Positions 11,965 to 25,489 are shown, counted from the stretch's first letter. The stretch is DNA of 64,000 nucleotides from Inia geoffrensis (GCA_036417435.1 CM070909.1:7720597-7784596); one strand, 5' to 3'. The notes: generated by a model not told the origin, from the letters alone. Program-made: numbers and translations.

Positions 11965-14815
11965 GCCTCCCCGGCACCCTTCCCATCGGCTCTCACATCT
12001 GCTTCCTGATGATTTGCTTATCTCCTTACAGCTGGCCGTGCATGTCCTCACGTGTCCTCAGCACAAGCCAGGGTGCAGGGGTGGATACGAAGGAAGCCCA
12101 GGGCCCTGTCCTCAGGAGCCTGCTGTCTGCTTGGTGAGAGGGTGAATTATTAAGAGAGAGGAGGTGGCGTGTCCTTGCTGAGGGCAGGACTGTGCTTTTC
12201 TCTTCCTATTGGCATAGGGCCTCGTCCGGGGGCAGCCAGCCCGGGACTCACCCGGTCACCTCCACCGTGGAGGGCAGAGAGCGGCCGAGGCTGGCCGGGA
12301 AAGAGACAGGCCCAGATCAGCCGCCTTGGGCATCTCAAGGACGGGTGTGGGTCTCAGCTGGGGCCCTTCCAGAAGACTCTTTTTCATGGCTAACATTCCT
12401 GGCAACAAGGTATATTTCTCTAGACATGAAGCTTTAAACTAAGTTATGAAGGAGGCAGAAAGATGGGAAGATGCAATCCTGATGCTCAGGGAGCCCCGGG
12501 TCCAGGGATAACCCTTACCAGGCTCTAGGGAAACAGCCTCTGGCATGCAGGGCAGCAAGGTGGGGAAGGAGGGGTGGGCCTGGCTGTCTCAGATGAGCTC
12601 CGTGTGGCTCTAGAAGGACATGGTCCCTGGCCCAGGAGTCAATGGGAGGAGGGTGACGTATTGAGAACCACAAGGTCCTCCTTCAACATTAGGACCGTAA
12701 AGGACAGAAGGGAGCGGCCGAAATGGTACCCCGACTGCATTGGCAAGAACCCGGCAGGTCAGTTAAGTGACCCAGAGGATCCTGGCGACAAAGTGAAGGG
12801 GCAGTTGGGGAAGTGAAAAAACACCATGGGCTCTGGGTCTGTGTAGACATTCCAACCTGGGCGGCCCCTGTCACTCCCAGCCCTGGCCCCCGAGGAGGGC
12901 GGGGGTGGCTCCATGCCGGCTGCCTGCTCTGCCCTTTGTTGCCACCCCTGGCCTGGCTTCTCCCCAGGGTCCCAGGGCCTCACCCACATGTCAGGAGAGA
13001 GATTTAGAGGAGATAGTCCTCTCACCTTCTACGAGGAGGCACCCTTCTACCATGGTGGAAAACGGCCCTAAGCAGCCAGGCCTGCATGCCAGGATGGAGA
13101 GAGAAAGGGGTGGCCCACATCCCAGCCTGCGGGTCCCAGACCAGCTGCCCCCACCATGGGACACCGGCCCCTGGAGTTTACTCTGGGATGATCTTTGCAT
13201 TTTCAGGACCTGTGGGACCCAGCGAGGGACGGTGGTCCCTGGAGGTCCCTGTCCTGCAGCCTGACCCAGTTCTGGTTAAGAAGCTGTTGCATGTCTTGCT
13301 GAGAAGAAAATCAACAAACTAACTTTATATTCCTTTCCTGTGTTTTTTAAAATTTTAAAACAGTCCTTTGAGTGGGCTCTCCTTTTTGAATGGTAAAGGG
13401 AAGCACAGAGAATGGTATTAACACGCCGTATCCCCCAGCGCAGCAGAGTCAAGTGTCTGGATGTGGGGCTCTGGCTCCAGACCAGATGGATGTTTTGGAA
13501 CTTGAATGTCCCTGTGGATCACTGGGGCCCGTTAGAAGCAGCCCCTCGACCCACTCAGCAGGATTCAGGGTGGGAGGCCTGCGTAGGGCTGGGCTTCCCT
13601 AGTCACGAGCTCCCAGGGTCTTCTGACACGGGTGGTCGGGGACCACACTTGAGAGCCTTTCCTAGGACCCGAGATGCTCCTGCATCCTCTGGCCCTTCCC
13701 CTCTCAGGACGCAGAGCACCTTTCTTAGATGTTCTCTCTCCGCCCTGCTCAGGGTCCCAGCCCGGGCGTGGTCTGCTGGCATCCTCTGCAATACCTGCTC
13801 CCCTATTGGTCACCGCCATAGTGGGTCATGGATGGGGCCAGGCTGGTGGGCAGAGAGGAAGCCCCTGGCAGGGCTCCTGGACGTGGGAGCCAGGCTGCAG
13901 CCGTGCTATCCGAGCCGGGTGCTCTGGGCCTGGCCCCCCTTCTCTCCCTGCCCGGCGGGACTGGGTGTCTGGGGCAACCCTGAGCCAGAGGGTTCTGTGC
14001 CCTGGAACATCTCTGCAGGGCATGACTCAGCCACCTGCATCCTTGGGCTGCCTCGTGTCTCCTCCTCCTGCATTGGTCTCCCCGGCTGCTCTGTTCTCTT
14101 AGCACCCTGAGCTCCCTTGCTCTGTCTCCCGATCTCCTGTCTGATCTCACCCCACTGAGAACCCAGCATCCAGCCTCCAGAATGGAGCTGGGAGGCTATG
14201 ACTAATGCACTTGAAGGTGAGTCATCTGCTAAATATAAAACGCCGCTCTCTCCCTGCACGCGAAAAACGCCAAGAGGCGCGCGTCCTTTCCACCCAGTCG
14301 ATCCTTCCTCGGGGGCAGTTGGTCCCCCTGAAGTTTATTGTGAACAGCATACAAATAAAGCCCAGAGAGCAGCAGGGGCCGCCTGTCTCTTCGTCCTTGG
14401 CCTTCTCTGTTCGTCTCTGAAGCCAGTGCCTTTCCTGCTCTCGGAGCTGCTCTGGGAGGAATGGGTGAATTAGGAAAACGGGGGCCTGGCCCTCACGGAA
14501 TTATGAAAGAGCAAAATTTACCTTCAGGACTTGCCCTCTCCTCTTTCTGCCCCGTCCTCTTTTATCCTCTTGCAAAAGTAAAGAGGAGCCTTTAAGCACA
14601 CCTGAATCTTGCAGGAACCAGGTGACGCTGAACCATGCATGACTGATGAGTTGATGGAAGGGTTGGGTTCGGGCCCTGCTGGGGGACAGGTACCCCCTTA
14701 GTGCCACACATGTTGCTTTCTGCTTGGCCTGACTGCCGTGGGTCCTTGTCACCTTGGACTATGGTGACACCTTGCAGTATATATGTGAAATATCACATGG
14801 ATCTTTAATACCTGA
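11965..14815. other. GC-rich intergenic stretch, no gene recognised
   Basis: Long GC-driven open frames on both strands (up to 232 codons at 13412-14110) lack conserved motifs and overlap one another. Nothing resembling an exon with matched splice sites was identified. Confidence 0.55.
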
Positions 14816-14985
14816 CACTTAGTTTGTGATCATTTCAATTAATTTTCTCAACCCTGTGCGATAGGTCTACCATGATTCTCAGTTTACAGACGAGAAAATC
14901 AAAGTTCAGAAAGATGAAAACAACTGTCCTAAAGCACAATGCTAGCAGCATTAGAACCCTGATTGAAACCAGTATTTTATACTCT
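14815..14985 (-). repeat. MIR
   Basis: TTTACAGACGAGAAAATCAA and CATTAGAACCCTGATTG follow the reverse MIR. A forward MIR-like piece lies at about 15270-15400. Confidence 0.55.
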
Positions 14986-15399
14986 AGGCTAAACCAGTAC
15001 ATTTTAAACTTTGATGCCAACCCATAGTAAGAAAAATATGTTATGTCATAATGCAGTGAACACACACACCACACGTGTATAAGCAGACACATATACACGT
15101 GTGTGAAACAAATATTTGGGTAAACAAAACTTTACTATCTTCTAATTCTATTCTATTCTATTTCTTTCTTTCTGCTCTGTTCTAATTTGATTTTAAAAAT
15201 CATGCAGCCCATCAGATTGCTTTCACGACTCTCTGTAGGTCTTTCTCTGCAGTTTGAAAAACACTGGGCTACAGCACCCTAAGACCATGATAATTGTTGC
15301 ACTGAGCAGTGTCTGGAGAGCTGAGTTCTAATCCTAGGGCAGGAACTAACTCTGTGACTTTTGGACAAACCTCTCATGTCCTGGGCCTCCTCTTCCTAA

Positions 15400-18300
15400 A
15401 GCCTGTGGTGTAACTGAGTTTTCCTGAATGACCTGGAGGCCCAGCTCACGTCTTTCTTTAATCACGGCAAGCCCTATGCTTCTGTCTCCCTCCCTGGGGA
15501 GAAGAGCGGGCACCTGTCTCAGCTGTGTGCGTCACGTGCGTTACCTGTGCACATGTGTGTCGTAGGGGGAAATCTGGCAGGTGTGCTCAGTTGTGGCAGC
15601 AGGGCACGGAGAGAGGAGGCAGTTTCTCTGTTGGGATTCAGGATCTGATATGAAATGGCACATTTTCTCACGTACAATGTAATGTGAGTTCCCTCCCTGT
15701 GCTTTTATTTTTCCTTTCTAGGGGTTCTGAAAGGCCGAGGAAAGGCCATTTCAGTGGAGATTAGGAGCTGTGAGTAGAGAGAGAGACAGAGACAGAAGGA
15801 GAATGGTGATCAGTGAGCATGTGTGTCCCATTCGGCAGGACCGGGTCCTGGTCTCCCCTCTAAGTGGCTGCGTGCCCTGGGGCACAAGCCTTCCCTCTGT
15901 AGGCACGCACTGGCCCTGAAAGACTTGGGTGAGGTCTCATCCAGCCCGGAATTTCTGGCATTACGTGTGTACGTGGTTGAGGCAGGGAGGAGGGAGAACG
16001 GGCCCGTGGGTGATGCTCTCTGTGAACGAAGGATCCAAGGGACCCCCTCGGATGAGAATCGCTTCATCTTTAATAGCTGACACGCCCCGTCATTCTCCCC
16101 TTGACCTCATGCAATGGTGTTTATCTAGTTCTAGTGAGTTTCAGACCTGCATATTGGTGGCTGTGATGGCTATGCTCTGTGCTAAGTCCTGCCAATTACT
16201 AGAGCAGAGCGACGGCGCAAGGCATTTCCTACCCTGTGGATGCAGCTTCAGAGAAGTGATGTGCTCAGGTCCCAGGCCAATCGGTGGCTGGGCCCTGTGG
16301 GTGATGTCACTGCATCCAACTCTGAGGCCGGCCCATCCCTCCCTGGGCACTGGCTGCTTTCCTCACGGGCCCTCATGCTCTCAGACTTGAGGATGAAGAG
16401 TGTGTGAGGCTGCTAGGCCTCCCCCACCTCTGTGCCTCCCAGGTGGACCCACTGCCAGGCAGACATGCCCTTCCCCGGCCCCTGGCTCTGCAGATCACAG
16501 CCCCCAGGCGGCAGCGGCGGCGGCAGCATCCCCGCGGTCCTCCACAACAGGCTGCTGAGGCCTAGCTCAGGCTCACCCTTCGCCTCTCCTGTGGGGCACT
16601 CAGTTCAGGTCATTGGGCCTCATCCCCTCGGCCGTTCCCGCCATTCAGGGAGAGGGAGCCTTCCTGCCACGGTCCGGAGGCACTGGGCACACAGGGAGCA
16701 GAATCCCTTTTACCTGCATCCAGGCTCTTCCCTCCTCCCTTGCCCATGGTGCCACCAGAAGCCCCTGGAGCTCGGCTGTCTAACAGGCTGCAGAATGCAC
16801 AGACGCAAAGAGGCTCTGGAGGGTGGTCTTCGTGCCCCATCCAGGGGAGCCACAGACCTGCTGGATGACCACAGCAAGGAGGATGGGCTGCACCCCATGT
16901 GGCCGGATTCTTGGCCCTGTGGCTGCAGCTGCCCCCTCCCACCTGCTCCTATCTGCATCCTCTTCCTACTGCCCTCCCTCCACAGGGGACGCTGCTGCCT
17001 GGCCTCTCATGGGGGCAGAGCCTTCCACTCCCCTTGAAGAGGTGAGAGGAAGAGGTTTACCATGCTGTCATGCTCCCTGTACTTTGTCAAAAATGAGCCA
17101 CTCCAGTTCCTTTATCCAGCCCGCGTTTATTGAGAGCCTACTATGTGCCAGGCACGTCCCCCAGCCTGCAAATGCATTTGCTCACAGCAGCGTCCTCTGT
17201 TCATCTTCAGCTCAGGAGCGAGGTCAGCCCGGGAAGCCAGGGTACCTGCGAGCTTCTGCCAATCCCAGGGATGGCAGTCGGCAGAACACACAGTTTCCAC
17301 CTACCGTCCTGGCTTCTCTGGCCCCAGGAATCAGGGAGAACGGTGTGTGCCCCGCTGGCAGGTGTGAACAGAACACTGGGGACGTTTGAGTGCCTGGGAA
17401 AAAGGAACGTCCACCTGTGAGATTTCTTGCAGCAGGAGACGGAGGCACGATTATGTGGGCTGAGCAGGTTCAGAGCAGATGCGGCAGGTAGAGAAACTGG
17501 GCTGTTTCTTGGGTGGGAGAAGCCTGTGTCACTCCACCGGTGAGAGGATACAGGTCTGCTGTGCTTGGCCAGCCTGGGAGGAGCCCCTTGCGGGAGGTTC
17601 ACGTGGGAACGTGGAGCCCCATCTCCTAGTGTGTCCTGGGGACTCGACAATGCCCCTGCCAGCCCTAGAGGCAGCAACAGAGAAGTGAGACCCATGGGTC
17701 TAGGTGCCCTGTCATCCTCTCTTCCGAGGAACCCAGGCTCTATGGGCCTGAGACCTTGGCCTTGCTGAACCTCAACTTAACCCAGAGGTGGTCTCAGACC
17801 TTCGGAAACTGCCCACCACACGCCTGTCATGACCAGCACCTGCTTTCTGCCCGGACGCTGCTCCTGCCTGGGATGCCGGGACACGAGCTGCTCTCCCAGG
17901 TATGCTGCTCCCCCAAGCGGCGCCCGGCACGGGGTCTCTAAGGATCCTGGTTCCCTCCTGTTGCCTGGAATCCAAGTAAGTGAGGGGCTGAGGAGGAGAG
18001 AGAAAAGGAAAAGTCCTGGGATCTGTCCTTAGAAACGTATGTTAGTCTTTACAGAAAACTTTGCAAGGAGAAGAGCTTGCACACTGTTTCAGGCCAGCTG
18101 TCTTGTTTCCTTTCTGTCTCCGGCCCCAGTGGAACAGGCTAATTTGCCTCTGGGAGAACTGCAGGGAGGGCAGTGGAGGTCCAGAGATGAGGAAACAGAG
18201 GCCACCAGAAGCACCTGCACCCGTGCAGTGCCCCAGGAATCGGGAGATGGATGAAGGTGCGACCCTCACTTCTGACTTGGGCAATGAAGCCCAGTAGCCA

Positions 18301-19880
18301 GAGTTCGCCCTTTCTGCAAAGCCCTGGTCTCCACACGATTTGCGGTCTCCTGGGGGAAACAGCAGGAACTCTGAAGCCAGGCCACCCTGTGTCTGAGTCC
18401 CCGCTCGGTCACATACCAGCCGTATGACTTTGAGTTTGGGGCAGGCTAACCACTCTGACCCTCAGTCTCCTCACCTGCAAACGTGTCATAACAACACCCA
18501 CCTCCCATAGAGCCCTGAGGATCGACGGAAGTGAGGCATATTTTCAAGCACCCAGGACAGCCTGGCCCTGACCGGCCTTTACCCAAAACACAGCCGTGAG
18601 CATCCGCCGAGACCCCCTCCCTTACCTCCTCAGACCTGCTTCTTTCCATCAGCAGTTTTCCAGCTTGGAATATTTGCCTTCTTCACTTTGGAGAGTGGGG
18701 TGCAGGAAGGTGCCCCCAAGCCTGTCTCCCAGAAGGGGATGTGGTCTGGATCAGAGCGCAGAGAGGCTCAGAGCCATTAGTTCAGGGGTCCTCTCTGCAG
18801 AGCAGCCGAGGACCAGAGGACGGCTCTTGTTTCACACCCCATGCCCAGAGAGAGGCCACTGGACTTTGCTTGATGCCTTGCTACACCTGGTACCCATGAA
18901 GTGATCTCTGAGTTAGAGGCATCTTGGCAGAGCCCTTTATTCTGTATTTTGTTCAGCCGGGGAGCCCAAGGTGCCTTTGGCGCCGACCTGCTTGGCTGAA
19001 TCCACAGGACGCACCTGCCCTCTAGTGGCCAGAGAGAGAAAGGCATGGGCACCCCCGGCTCAGCCAGCCTGTCTGCGGCCAGACCTCAGTCACTGTGGGT
19101 GACGGTGTGTGGTCACCTGGACACGTGGCGGCCCCACCGCAGCCCAGACTAGACCGATACATGGAGGTCATTCCCTGGACACACGCCAGGCCCCAGATGT
19201 GAGGTTTCCCTCACCCGTTCATTCAAATATCTATGGAGTGTTTACTACCTGTGTGTTGGTGGGGGGGTGGGGGGGGGGAGGTTCTAGGCAGTAGGATCAC
19301 AACGGAGATCAAGAGAGGGCAAGTCCACCCACTCATGGGGTTTCCATTCTAGTGGGTGTGGTGTTTGTTGGGCATGGGTGGGGGGCTTCTCAACCCTCCC
19401 CTGGCTTAGAGTTAAGAAACCAGAAGACACCAACCAGGCACCTGATTCATGCCAGGACCTCTCATGTCCCTTCCTTTTTTGAAATGGTCCCAGCAATGAA
19501 AGGATACAACATAATAGAAAGAGCACTGAATGGACAGTTGGTTGGATGGGGTCTGAATCCTGCTTCCCACTCATTAGTCCTGGGACCTGGGACTCATCAT
19601 TGATCACCCAGCTGGGCCTGTCAACTTCCAGGGTTGTGCCAGGAGCTCATGGACCAGTGATGCTCAAATCACATGGCCTCTCGGGCTCTCCAGGGCTGAT
19701 GTGGGCACAGCAACCTCCACGTGACCTGTGGCCACGGAGGCTGGAGTGCTTTTCACCTGGAGTTTGGAAGGAGTGATAAAAGACTCTTTTTGCTTTATTA
19801 TTAAGAGAAGGAAATAAACACATAAAAATTAATTTGATACAATTTATTTAGCTGGATACAACTTATTTAGCTTGATACAA
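15400..19880. other. GC-rich intergenic stretch, no gene recognised
   Basis: Only MIR/L2 pieces and a poly-G tract near 19.26 kb were recognised. Open frames are GC artefacts. Confidence 0.55.
18360..18545 (+). repeat. MIR
   Basis: CTGAAGCCAGGCCACCCTGT, CTCAGTCTCCTCACCTGCAA and GCCCTGAGGATCGACGGAAG fit the forward MIR. Confidence 0.65.
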
Positions 19881-19967
19881 CTTATTTAGCTTCACCATGT
19901 GCTGTGTATCAGTCATCTGTTGCTGCGTAACAAACTACCCCCAAATTTAGTAGCTTAAAACACAATG
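19880..19967 (+). mobile_element. Ancient interspersed repeat, left half, split by L1
   Basis: CAGTCATCTGTTGCTGCGTA and the following TAGCTTAAAACACAATG belong to a common old mammalian repeat. Its continuation (TTATTATTTCTCATGATTTC, GGGCTGACTGGGCTTGATTG) resumes at about 22010. Family name not certain. Confidence 0.6.
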
Positions 19968-21668
19968 TTGGGGAGTCTGATTCCTCCAACTCCGTTTTCC
20001 TTTCTCAGGGTTGCTTTGGCTATTCAGGGTCTTTTGTGTTTCCATATGAATTGTAAAATTTTTTGTTCTAATTCTGTGAAGAATGCCTTTGGTAACATGA
20101 TAGGCATTGCATTGAATCTGTAGATTGCTTTGGGTAGTATAGTCATTTTCACAATGTTGATTCTTCCAATCCAAGAACATGGTATATTTCTCCCTCTGTT
20201 TATGTCATCTTTGATTTCTTTCATCAGTGTTTTATAGTTTTCTGAGTACAAGTCTTTTGCCTCCTTAGGCAGGTTTCTTCCTAGGTATTTTATTCTTTTT
20301 GTTGCAATGGTAAATGGGAGTGTTTCCTTAATTTCTCTTTCTGATTTTTCATTGTTGGTGTATAGGAATGCCAGAGATTTCTGTGCATTAATTTTGTATC
20401 CTGCAACCTTGCCAAATTCATTGATTAGTTCTAGTAGTTTTCTGGTGGCATCTTTAGGATTTTCTATGTATAGCATCATGTTATCAGCAAACAGTGACAG
20501 TTTTACTTCTCCTTTTCCAATTTGTATTCCTTTTGTTTCTTTTTCTTCTCTGATTGCCGTGGCTAGGACTTCCAAAACTATGTTGAATAATAGTGGTGAG
20601 AATGGGCATAATTGTCTTGTTCCTGATCTTAGAGGAAATGTTTTCAGTTTTTCACCATTGAGTATGATGCTTGCTGTGGGTTTGTCATTTATGGCCTTTA
20701 TTATGTTGAGGTAGGTTCTCTCTATGCCCATTTTCTGGAGAGTTTTTATCATAAATGGGTGTTGAACTTTGTCAAAAGCTTTTTCTGCATCTATTGAGAT
20801 GATCATATGATTTTTATTCCTGAATTTGTTAATGTGGTGTATCACATTGATTGATTTGCATATACTGAAGAATCCTTGCATGGTGTGGTGGAGAGGGAAC
20901 CCTCCTGCACTGTTGGTGGGAATGTAAATTGATACAGCCATTATGGAAAACAGTATGGAGGCTCCTTAAAAAACTAAAAACAGAACTACCATATGACCCA
21001 GCAATCCCACTGCTGGGCATATACCCTGAGAAAACCATATTTCAAAAAGAGACATGTACCAAAATGTTCATAGCAGCACTATTTACAATAGCCAGGACAT
21101 GGAAGCAACCTAAATGTCCATTGACAGATGAATGGATAAAGAAGATGTGGCACGTATATACAATGGGACATTACTCAGCCATAAAAAGGAATGAAATTGA
21201 GTTATCTGTAGTGAGGTAGATGGACCTAGAGTCTGTCATACAAAGTGAAGTAAGTCAGAAAGAGAAAAGCAAATACCGTATGCTAACGCATATATATGGA
21301 ATCTAAAGAAAAAAGAATGGTACTGATGAGCCTAGTTGCAGAGCAGGAATAAAGAGGTAGACATAAAGAATGGACTTGAGGACATGGGGTGGGAGGGGGA
21401 AGCTAGGGCGAAACGAGAGTAACATCGACATATACACACTGCTGAATGTAAACTAGTTAGCTAGCGGCAAGCAGCCGCATAGCACAGGGAGATCGGCTCG
21501 GTGCTTTGCGATGACCTAGAGGGGTGAGATAGGGAGGATGGGAGGGAGGCTCAAAAGGGAGGGGTTATGGGGACATGTGTATGCGTATGGCTGATTCGCT
21601 TTGTTGTGCAACAGAAACTAACACAGTATTGTGAAGCCATTATGATCCAAAAAAGGTCTATTTAAAAA
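19968..21668. mobile_element. L1 insertion with 5' inversion (twin priming)
   Basis: The right part (about 20880-21668, + strand) is the L1 3' end: the ORF2 C-terminal motifs [32 protein letters not shown] and WIKKMWHVYTM, then 3' UTR and a short A tail. The left part (19968 to about 20880) is an upstream ORF2 piece in the opposite orientation, encoding reverse transcriptase ([19 protein letters not shown] in place of the catalytic FADD) on the minus strand. AAAACACAATG at 19957 and a near copy, AAAACACGATG, after the tail suggest one insertion with a target duplication. Not protein-coding today. Confidence 0.85.
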
Positions 21669-21678
21669 AAACACGATG

Positions 21679-22000
21679 GGGGCTTCCCTGGTGGCGCAGT
21701 GGCTGAGAATCCGCCTGCCAATGCAGGGGACACGGGTTCGAGCCCTGGTCTGGGAGGATCCCACATGCCGCAGAGCAGCTGGGCCAGTGAGCCACAGCTA
21801 CTGAGCGTGCGCGTCTGGAGCCTGTGCTCCGCAACGAGAGGCCGCGACAGTGAGAGGACCCCGCACCGCGATGAAGAGTGACACCCGCTTGCCGCAACTA
21901 GAGAAAGCCCTCGCACAGAAACGAAGACCCAACACAGCCAAAAATAAATAAATAAATTTATACAACAACAACAGCAACAAAAAAAACAAAACCAAAAACA
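21679..22000 (+). mobile_element. CHR-type SINE inserted in an L1 tail
   Basis: Starts GGCTTCCCTGGTGGCGCAGT and ends in AAATAAATAAAT and an A-rich stretch. ACACGATG flanks it at 21671 and 22003, showing insertion at the 3' end of the preceding L1. Confidence 0.9.
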
Positions 22001-22009
22001 AAAACACGA

Positions 22010-22200
22010 TGTCTTATTATTTCTCATGATTTCTGTGGGCTGACTGGGCTTGATTGGGTGGCGTTTCTGCTTCACATGATTTCTGCTGGGGCTGGAATGG
22101 CCAAAGTGGCTCCTTCACACATGTGTCTGGCTCCCCTGCTGGTATGGCTGGACCAGCTGGGGGAGAAAGGATGGTGGTGAGGACCAAGCATCTCTCTCTT
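22010..22200 (+). mobile_element. Ancient interspersed repeat, right half
   Basis: Continues the element cut at 19967. Together the halves date the L1 and SINE in between as later insertions. Confidence 0.55.
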
Positions 22201-22249
22201 CACGGTGTCTCCAGCAGGGACCTGGACCTCTCTTACAGTGGCTTTTAAT

Positions 22250-22535
22250 AATGTGCAGTTCAGTAGTTTTTAGTGTATTCAGAGTTATGTGACCATCACC
22301 ACTATCTAATTCCAGAATATTTCGTCACCCTAAAAAGAAACCCTATACCCAGTAGGAGTTATTCTCAGTTTCCTACCTTCTGTTCCTCAGCCCCTGGAAA
22401 TCACTAACCCTCTGTCTCTCCAGATCTGCACATTCTGGACATTTCATATAAATGGAATCACAAAATAGGTGGCCATTTGTGACATTTTCTTTCACCTAGC
22501 ATAATGTTTTCAGGGTTCATCCGTGTTGTAGGCTT
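22250..22535 (-). mobile_element. Older L1 (L1M-like) 3' end, minus strand
   Basis: Contains the ancient L1 3' UTR signature: ACCATCACCACTATCTAATT, TCATATAAATGGAATCA, TAGCATAATGTTTTCAGGG. Diverged, so older than the neighbouring L1. Confidence 0.7.
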
Positions 22536-22544
22536 AATCAATGT

Positions 22545-23200
22545 TTCCTCTTTTTATTGTGTATAGTTGATGTACAATATTATATAAGTTTCAGGTGTAC
22601 AACATAGTGATTCACAGTTTTTAAAGCTTATATTCCACTTATAGTTACTATAAAATATTGGCTACATTCCCTGTGCTGTACAATATGTCCTTATAGCTTA
22701 TTTTATACATAGTAGTTTGTACCTCTTAATCCCCTACCCCTATCTTGCCCCTCCCCTCTTCCCCCCACTGGTAACCACTAGTTTATTCTCTATATCTGTG
22801 AGTCAGTTTCTTTTTTGTTATATTCACTAATTTGTTTTAATTTTTAGATTCCACATATAAGTGATATCATACAGTATTTGTCTTTGTCTGACTTATTTCA
22901 CTAAGCATAACACCCTCTAGGTCTATCCATGCTGTTGCAAAAGGCAAGATTTCATCTTTTTTATGGCTGAGTAGTATTCCATTGTGTGTGCATATATATA
23001 TATTTATCTATCCATTTATCTAATGATGGACACTTAGGTTGCTTCCATATCTTGGCTATTGTAAATAATGCTCTATGAACATTGGGGTGCATGTATCTTT
23101 TCAAATTAGCATTTTCGTTTTCTTCAAATATATACCCAGGAGTGGAATTGCTCGATCATATGGCAGTTCTATTTTTAATTTTCTGAGGACGTACTTCATT
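22545..23200 (-). mobile_element. 5'-truncated L1, minus strand
   Basis: Typical L1 3' UTR start (GTATAGTTGATGTACAATAT) followed by the reverse complement of the ORF2 3' end, including TATTCCATTGTGTG and the TTGGCTATTGTAAATAATGC region. Ends about 23200. Confidence 0.85.
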
Positions 23201-23439
23201 CATTTTTATCCACTGTGTGTATAGACCACCCTCTATTTATCTGTTCATCAGTTGATGCACTTGGGGAGGATTTTAGGACTACTCTGAGCCAAACTTGAAA
23301 CCTATAAATGATGAGTAACTTTTTCCATTTCCCGATCCAGTTGCTAACATGACAAAACCACTGATTGAAGAGGTTACGTGCGGGGCCTGTGAAGGTGAGA
23401 TGCGCGGTGAGGCAGAAATGGGACGGGCGTGATGGAATT

Positions 23440-24130
23440 GGGAGCTTCATCTACTAATGAGGAGAGAAAAGTCAAGGTCATCCAGGGGCTCTTTGTGCAA
23501 GTGTTATCGAAAGTGGGGTCTGGCTGCTCACCGCTCAAAAGCCAATAAAGAGTCAAGGTTGGTGGAAGGGAAAGTTTGCTTTATTTCGGAGGCTGGCAAC
23601 CAGGATGGGTGGGGAGGACGGACTCGTGTCCAAAGGCCGACTCCCCCATTGACAATCAGTGGACAAGAGCTTTTAAAGTGGAGTTTCAGGGGTGTATAAG
23701 CAGAAGAAGGGGGCTACCTGCGAAAACAGCACAGTCAGCTCTGACAGTCATCTTGAAATTGGTCCTGCAGTGGTCTGACCAGCATCATCTTGATTGTTTT
23801 AAGTACAGTTAGTCTTCAGTTCCAGGGTCAGTTTGTTCCCGTTTCTTTGAGGCCAGTTCTCAGAGCTGTGGCCTCTTATGTCATGGCTACAGCCTGGTCA
23901 TCATGCACTTAACTTCTTCCACCTGCTGCAGGTTTCAGTATCTATAAGACAGCTCACAGGATATGGCTCAGAATATGATCTGTAGCCCTTGAGGAGGAGC
24001 TAAAGGTCCTTGACTTTGCTTAATGGCTAAACTATTATTATTTGGTGTCCTTTGACTGTTTTCCTTTGTTTCTTCATATGTTCTCACTTCTCTGATTTAA
24101 CTTATTCTTCGGCTAAAACTTTTCTACAGA
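23440..24130. mobile_element. Possible LTR remnant of an old endogenous retroelement
   Basis: TCACCGCTCAAAAGCCAATA and AAGAGTCAAGG, then GTTTGCTTTATTTCGGAGGC and later blocks resemble an artiodactyl-type LTR I have seen in many copies. No coding region is present. Borders, orientation and class are uncertain. Confidence 0.4.
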
Positions 24131-25211
24131 CAAAAGTCAAGTGGAGGATATGGGGGGCAAGTACCACAAGGTCCTGCTCCGTTTCACAAGGACTAAATCT
24201 GAACTCTGTCCGCAGCTCTGACCATGAAGCCATAAAGCCACAGGCTGAAAGGAGGTCTTGTTCCAGGGGTGGGAGAGAGCCCAGGGGTGGTTTCAACCTT
24301 TTCTCCTATTTCCCCTGGAAGCCCTGCTGGGAAGCAGCCAACCACACTCTTTCCTGGAACGTGCGTGACTGTCGCTGTCCTTTGCACGACAATCTGCCAA
24401 ATCCTGCTATTAATGAAATGAATGATGTCGTTGTCCTTGCTGGCAAAGGCCCACGTTGTACAAAGGCCCCACTGCTTCATGTTTTTGGAGGGGGCGCAGG
24501 GGTGAGCCATCCTGACAATGAACTCTCTCAGCTCAGCTTTGTGGGGAGGCCCTGGGGGTGCAGCCCGTCCCCTGCATGCCCTGCGCTGCATCCGAGCTGG
24601 AGCATCTAAGCGCAAAGCAAGAAATGAGGCCAGAGTGTATCGGAGCCGCGGCTGCGTCCTCTTGGAGGGACAGATTCGGGGGGGCAGAGGGGGAGACTGT
24701 GGTGACATGTCAGGATCCCTTAGAGCTGGGCAGGGCTCGCCGCCTGCTGGACATCCTCCCCCGTGGCCCCCTCTGCACCGCATCGCTCCCGTCCACCTCA
24801 CTCTTTCCTGTCCCCCGCTTCCCTGTTCCCAAGGGTGGCCGTCCAGCCACGCCTTGCTTTCCTCTGGCCCCTTGTCTGCACCCTGCAGCTGCTCAGGAGA
24901 GGAAGGGAGAACAGGAGAAAGGAAACTAGACAGAAATGGGTGTGGCTGAGGCAAGGAGGGCTGATCACGGCAAATACAGACAGAAATGCGGGAAGCTCCT
25001 CAAAGAACATCATCTCCGACACACACGTGTGGGCGCACACGCACATGCACACATGGGCATCCTCCCCTCATCTTGTCTCCAGGAATATTCTATTCAGGAG
25101 TGAGGTCCTCAGGTTTGGAACCAGTTGCCCAGAGTCCTGGTTGAGGAACGCGCCTCCACTAGCCTGATGTGTAGTTGGGGGGGCTCTGGGGAAATTAGCG
25201 GAGCCAAGAGC

Positions 25212-25229
25212 CCCGCCCCCCCCCCCCCC
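25212..25229. repeat. Poly-C tract
   Basis: A short run of nearly pure C within unique sequence. Similar homopolymer runs occur at about 19259-19279 (poly-G) and 59205-59224 (poly-C). Confidence 0.7.
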
Positions 25230-25489
25230 AACTCACCAGAGAGCCAGGTGTCAGAAGCTGCACCCACCTGACTGAGCAGCCACTGCATCCTCAGCAGGAT
25301 GGAACAGATGCTCGGAAATGCTTGTGTGTGTGGTTATTCATTTTGATGCACTCCTGCACGCCACTTTCTAAAAAGTTGCGTCGCATAAGCTGGGACTCCC
25401 TCTTCTTATTGCGCAAGGCCACCCTTTGATTCTTTTCATCCCAACAGAGAAAACCACAGTATCCCAGGAGACTGAGGGGATGGTGTAGT

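Noticed and set aside
13412..14110. 232-codon + frame
   Set aside because: GC-driven open frame overlapping frames on both strands, with no motif or splice context.
20024..20941. 305-codon minus frame with reverse transcriptase motifs
   Set aside because: A fragment of an inverted L1, with FADN in place of the catalytic FADD and a chance start beyond the inversion junction; not a host gene.
21690..21760. tRNA-like A and B boxes
   Set aside because: They belong to a SINE; the same boxes recur in every SINE of the window, so no true tRNA gene is called.
24193..24954. 253-codon minus frame
   Set aside because: No family resemblance, mixed low-complexity composition, overlaps three other frames.
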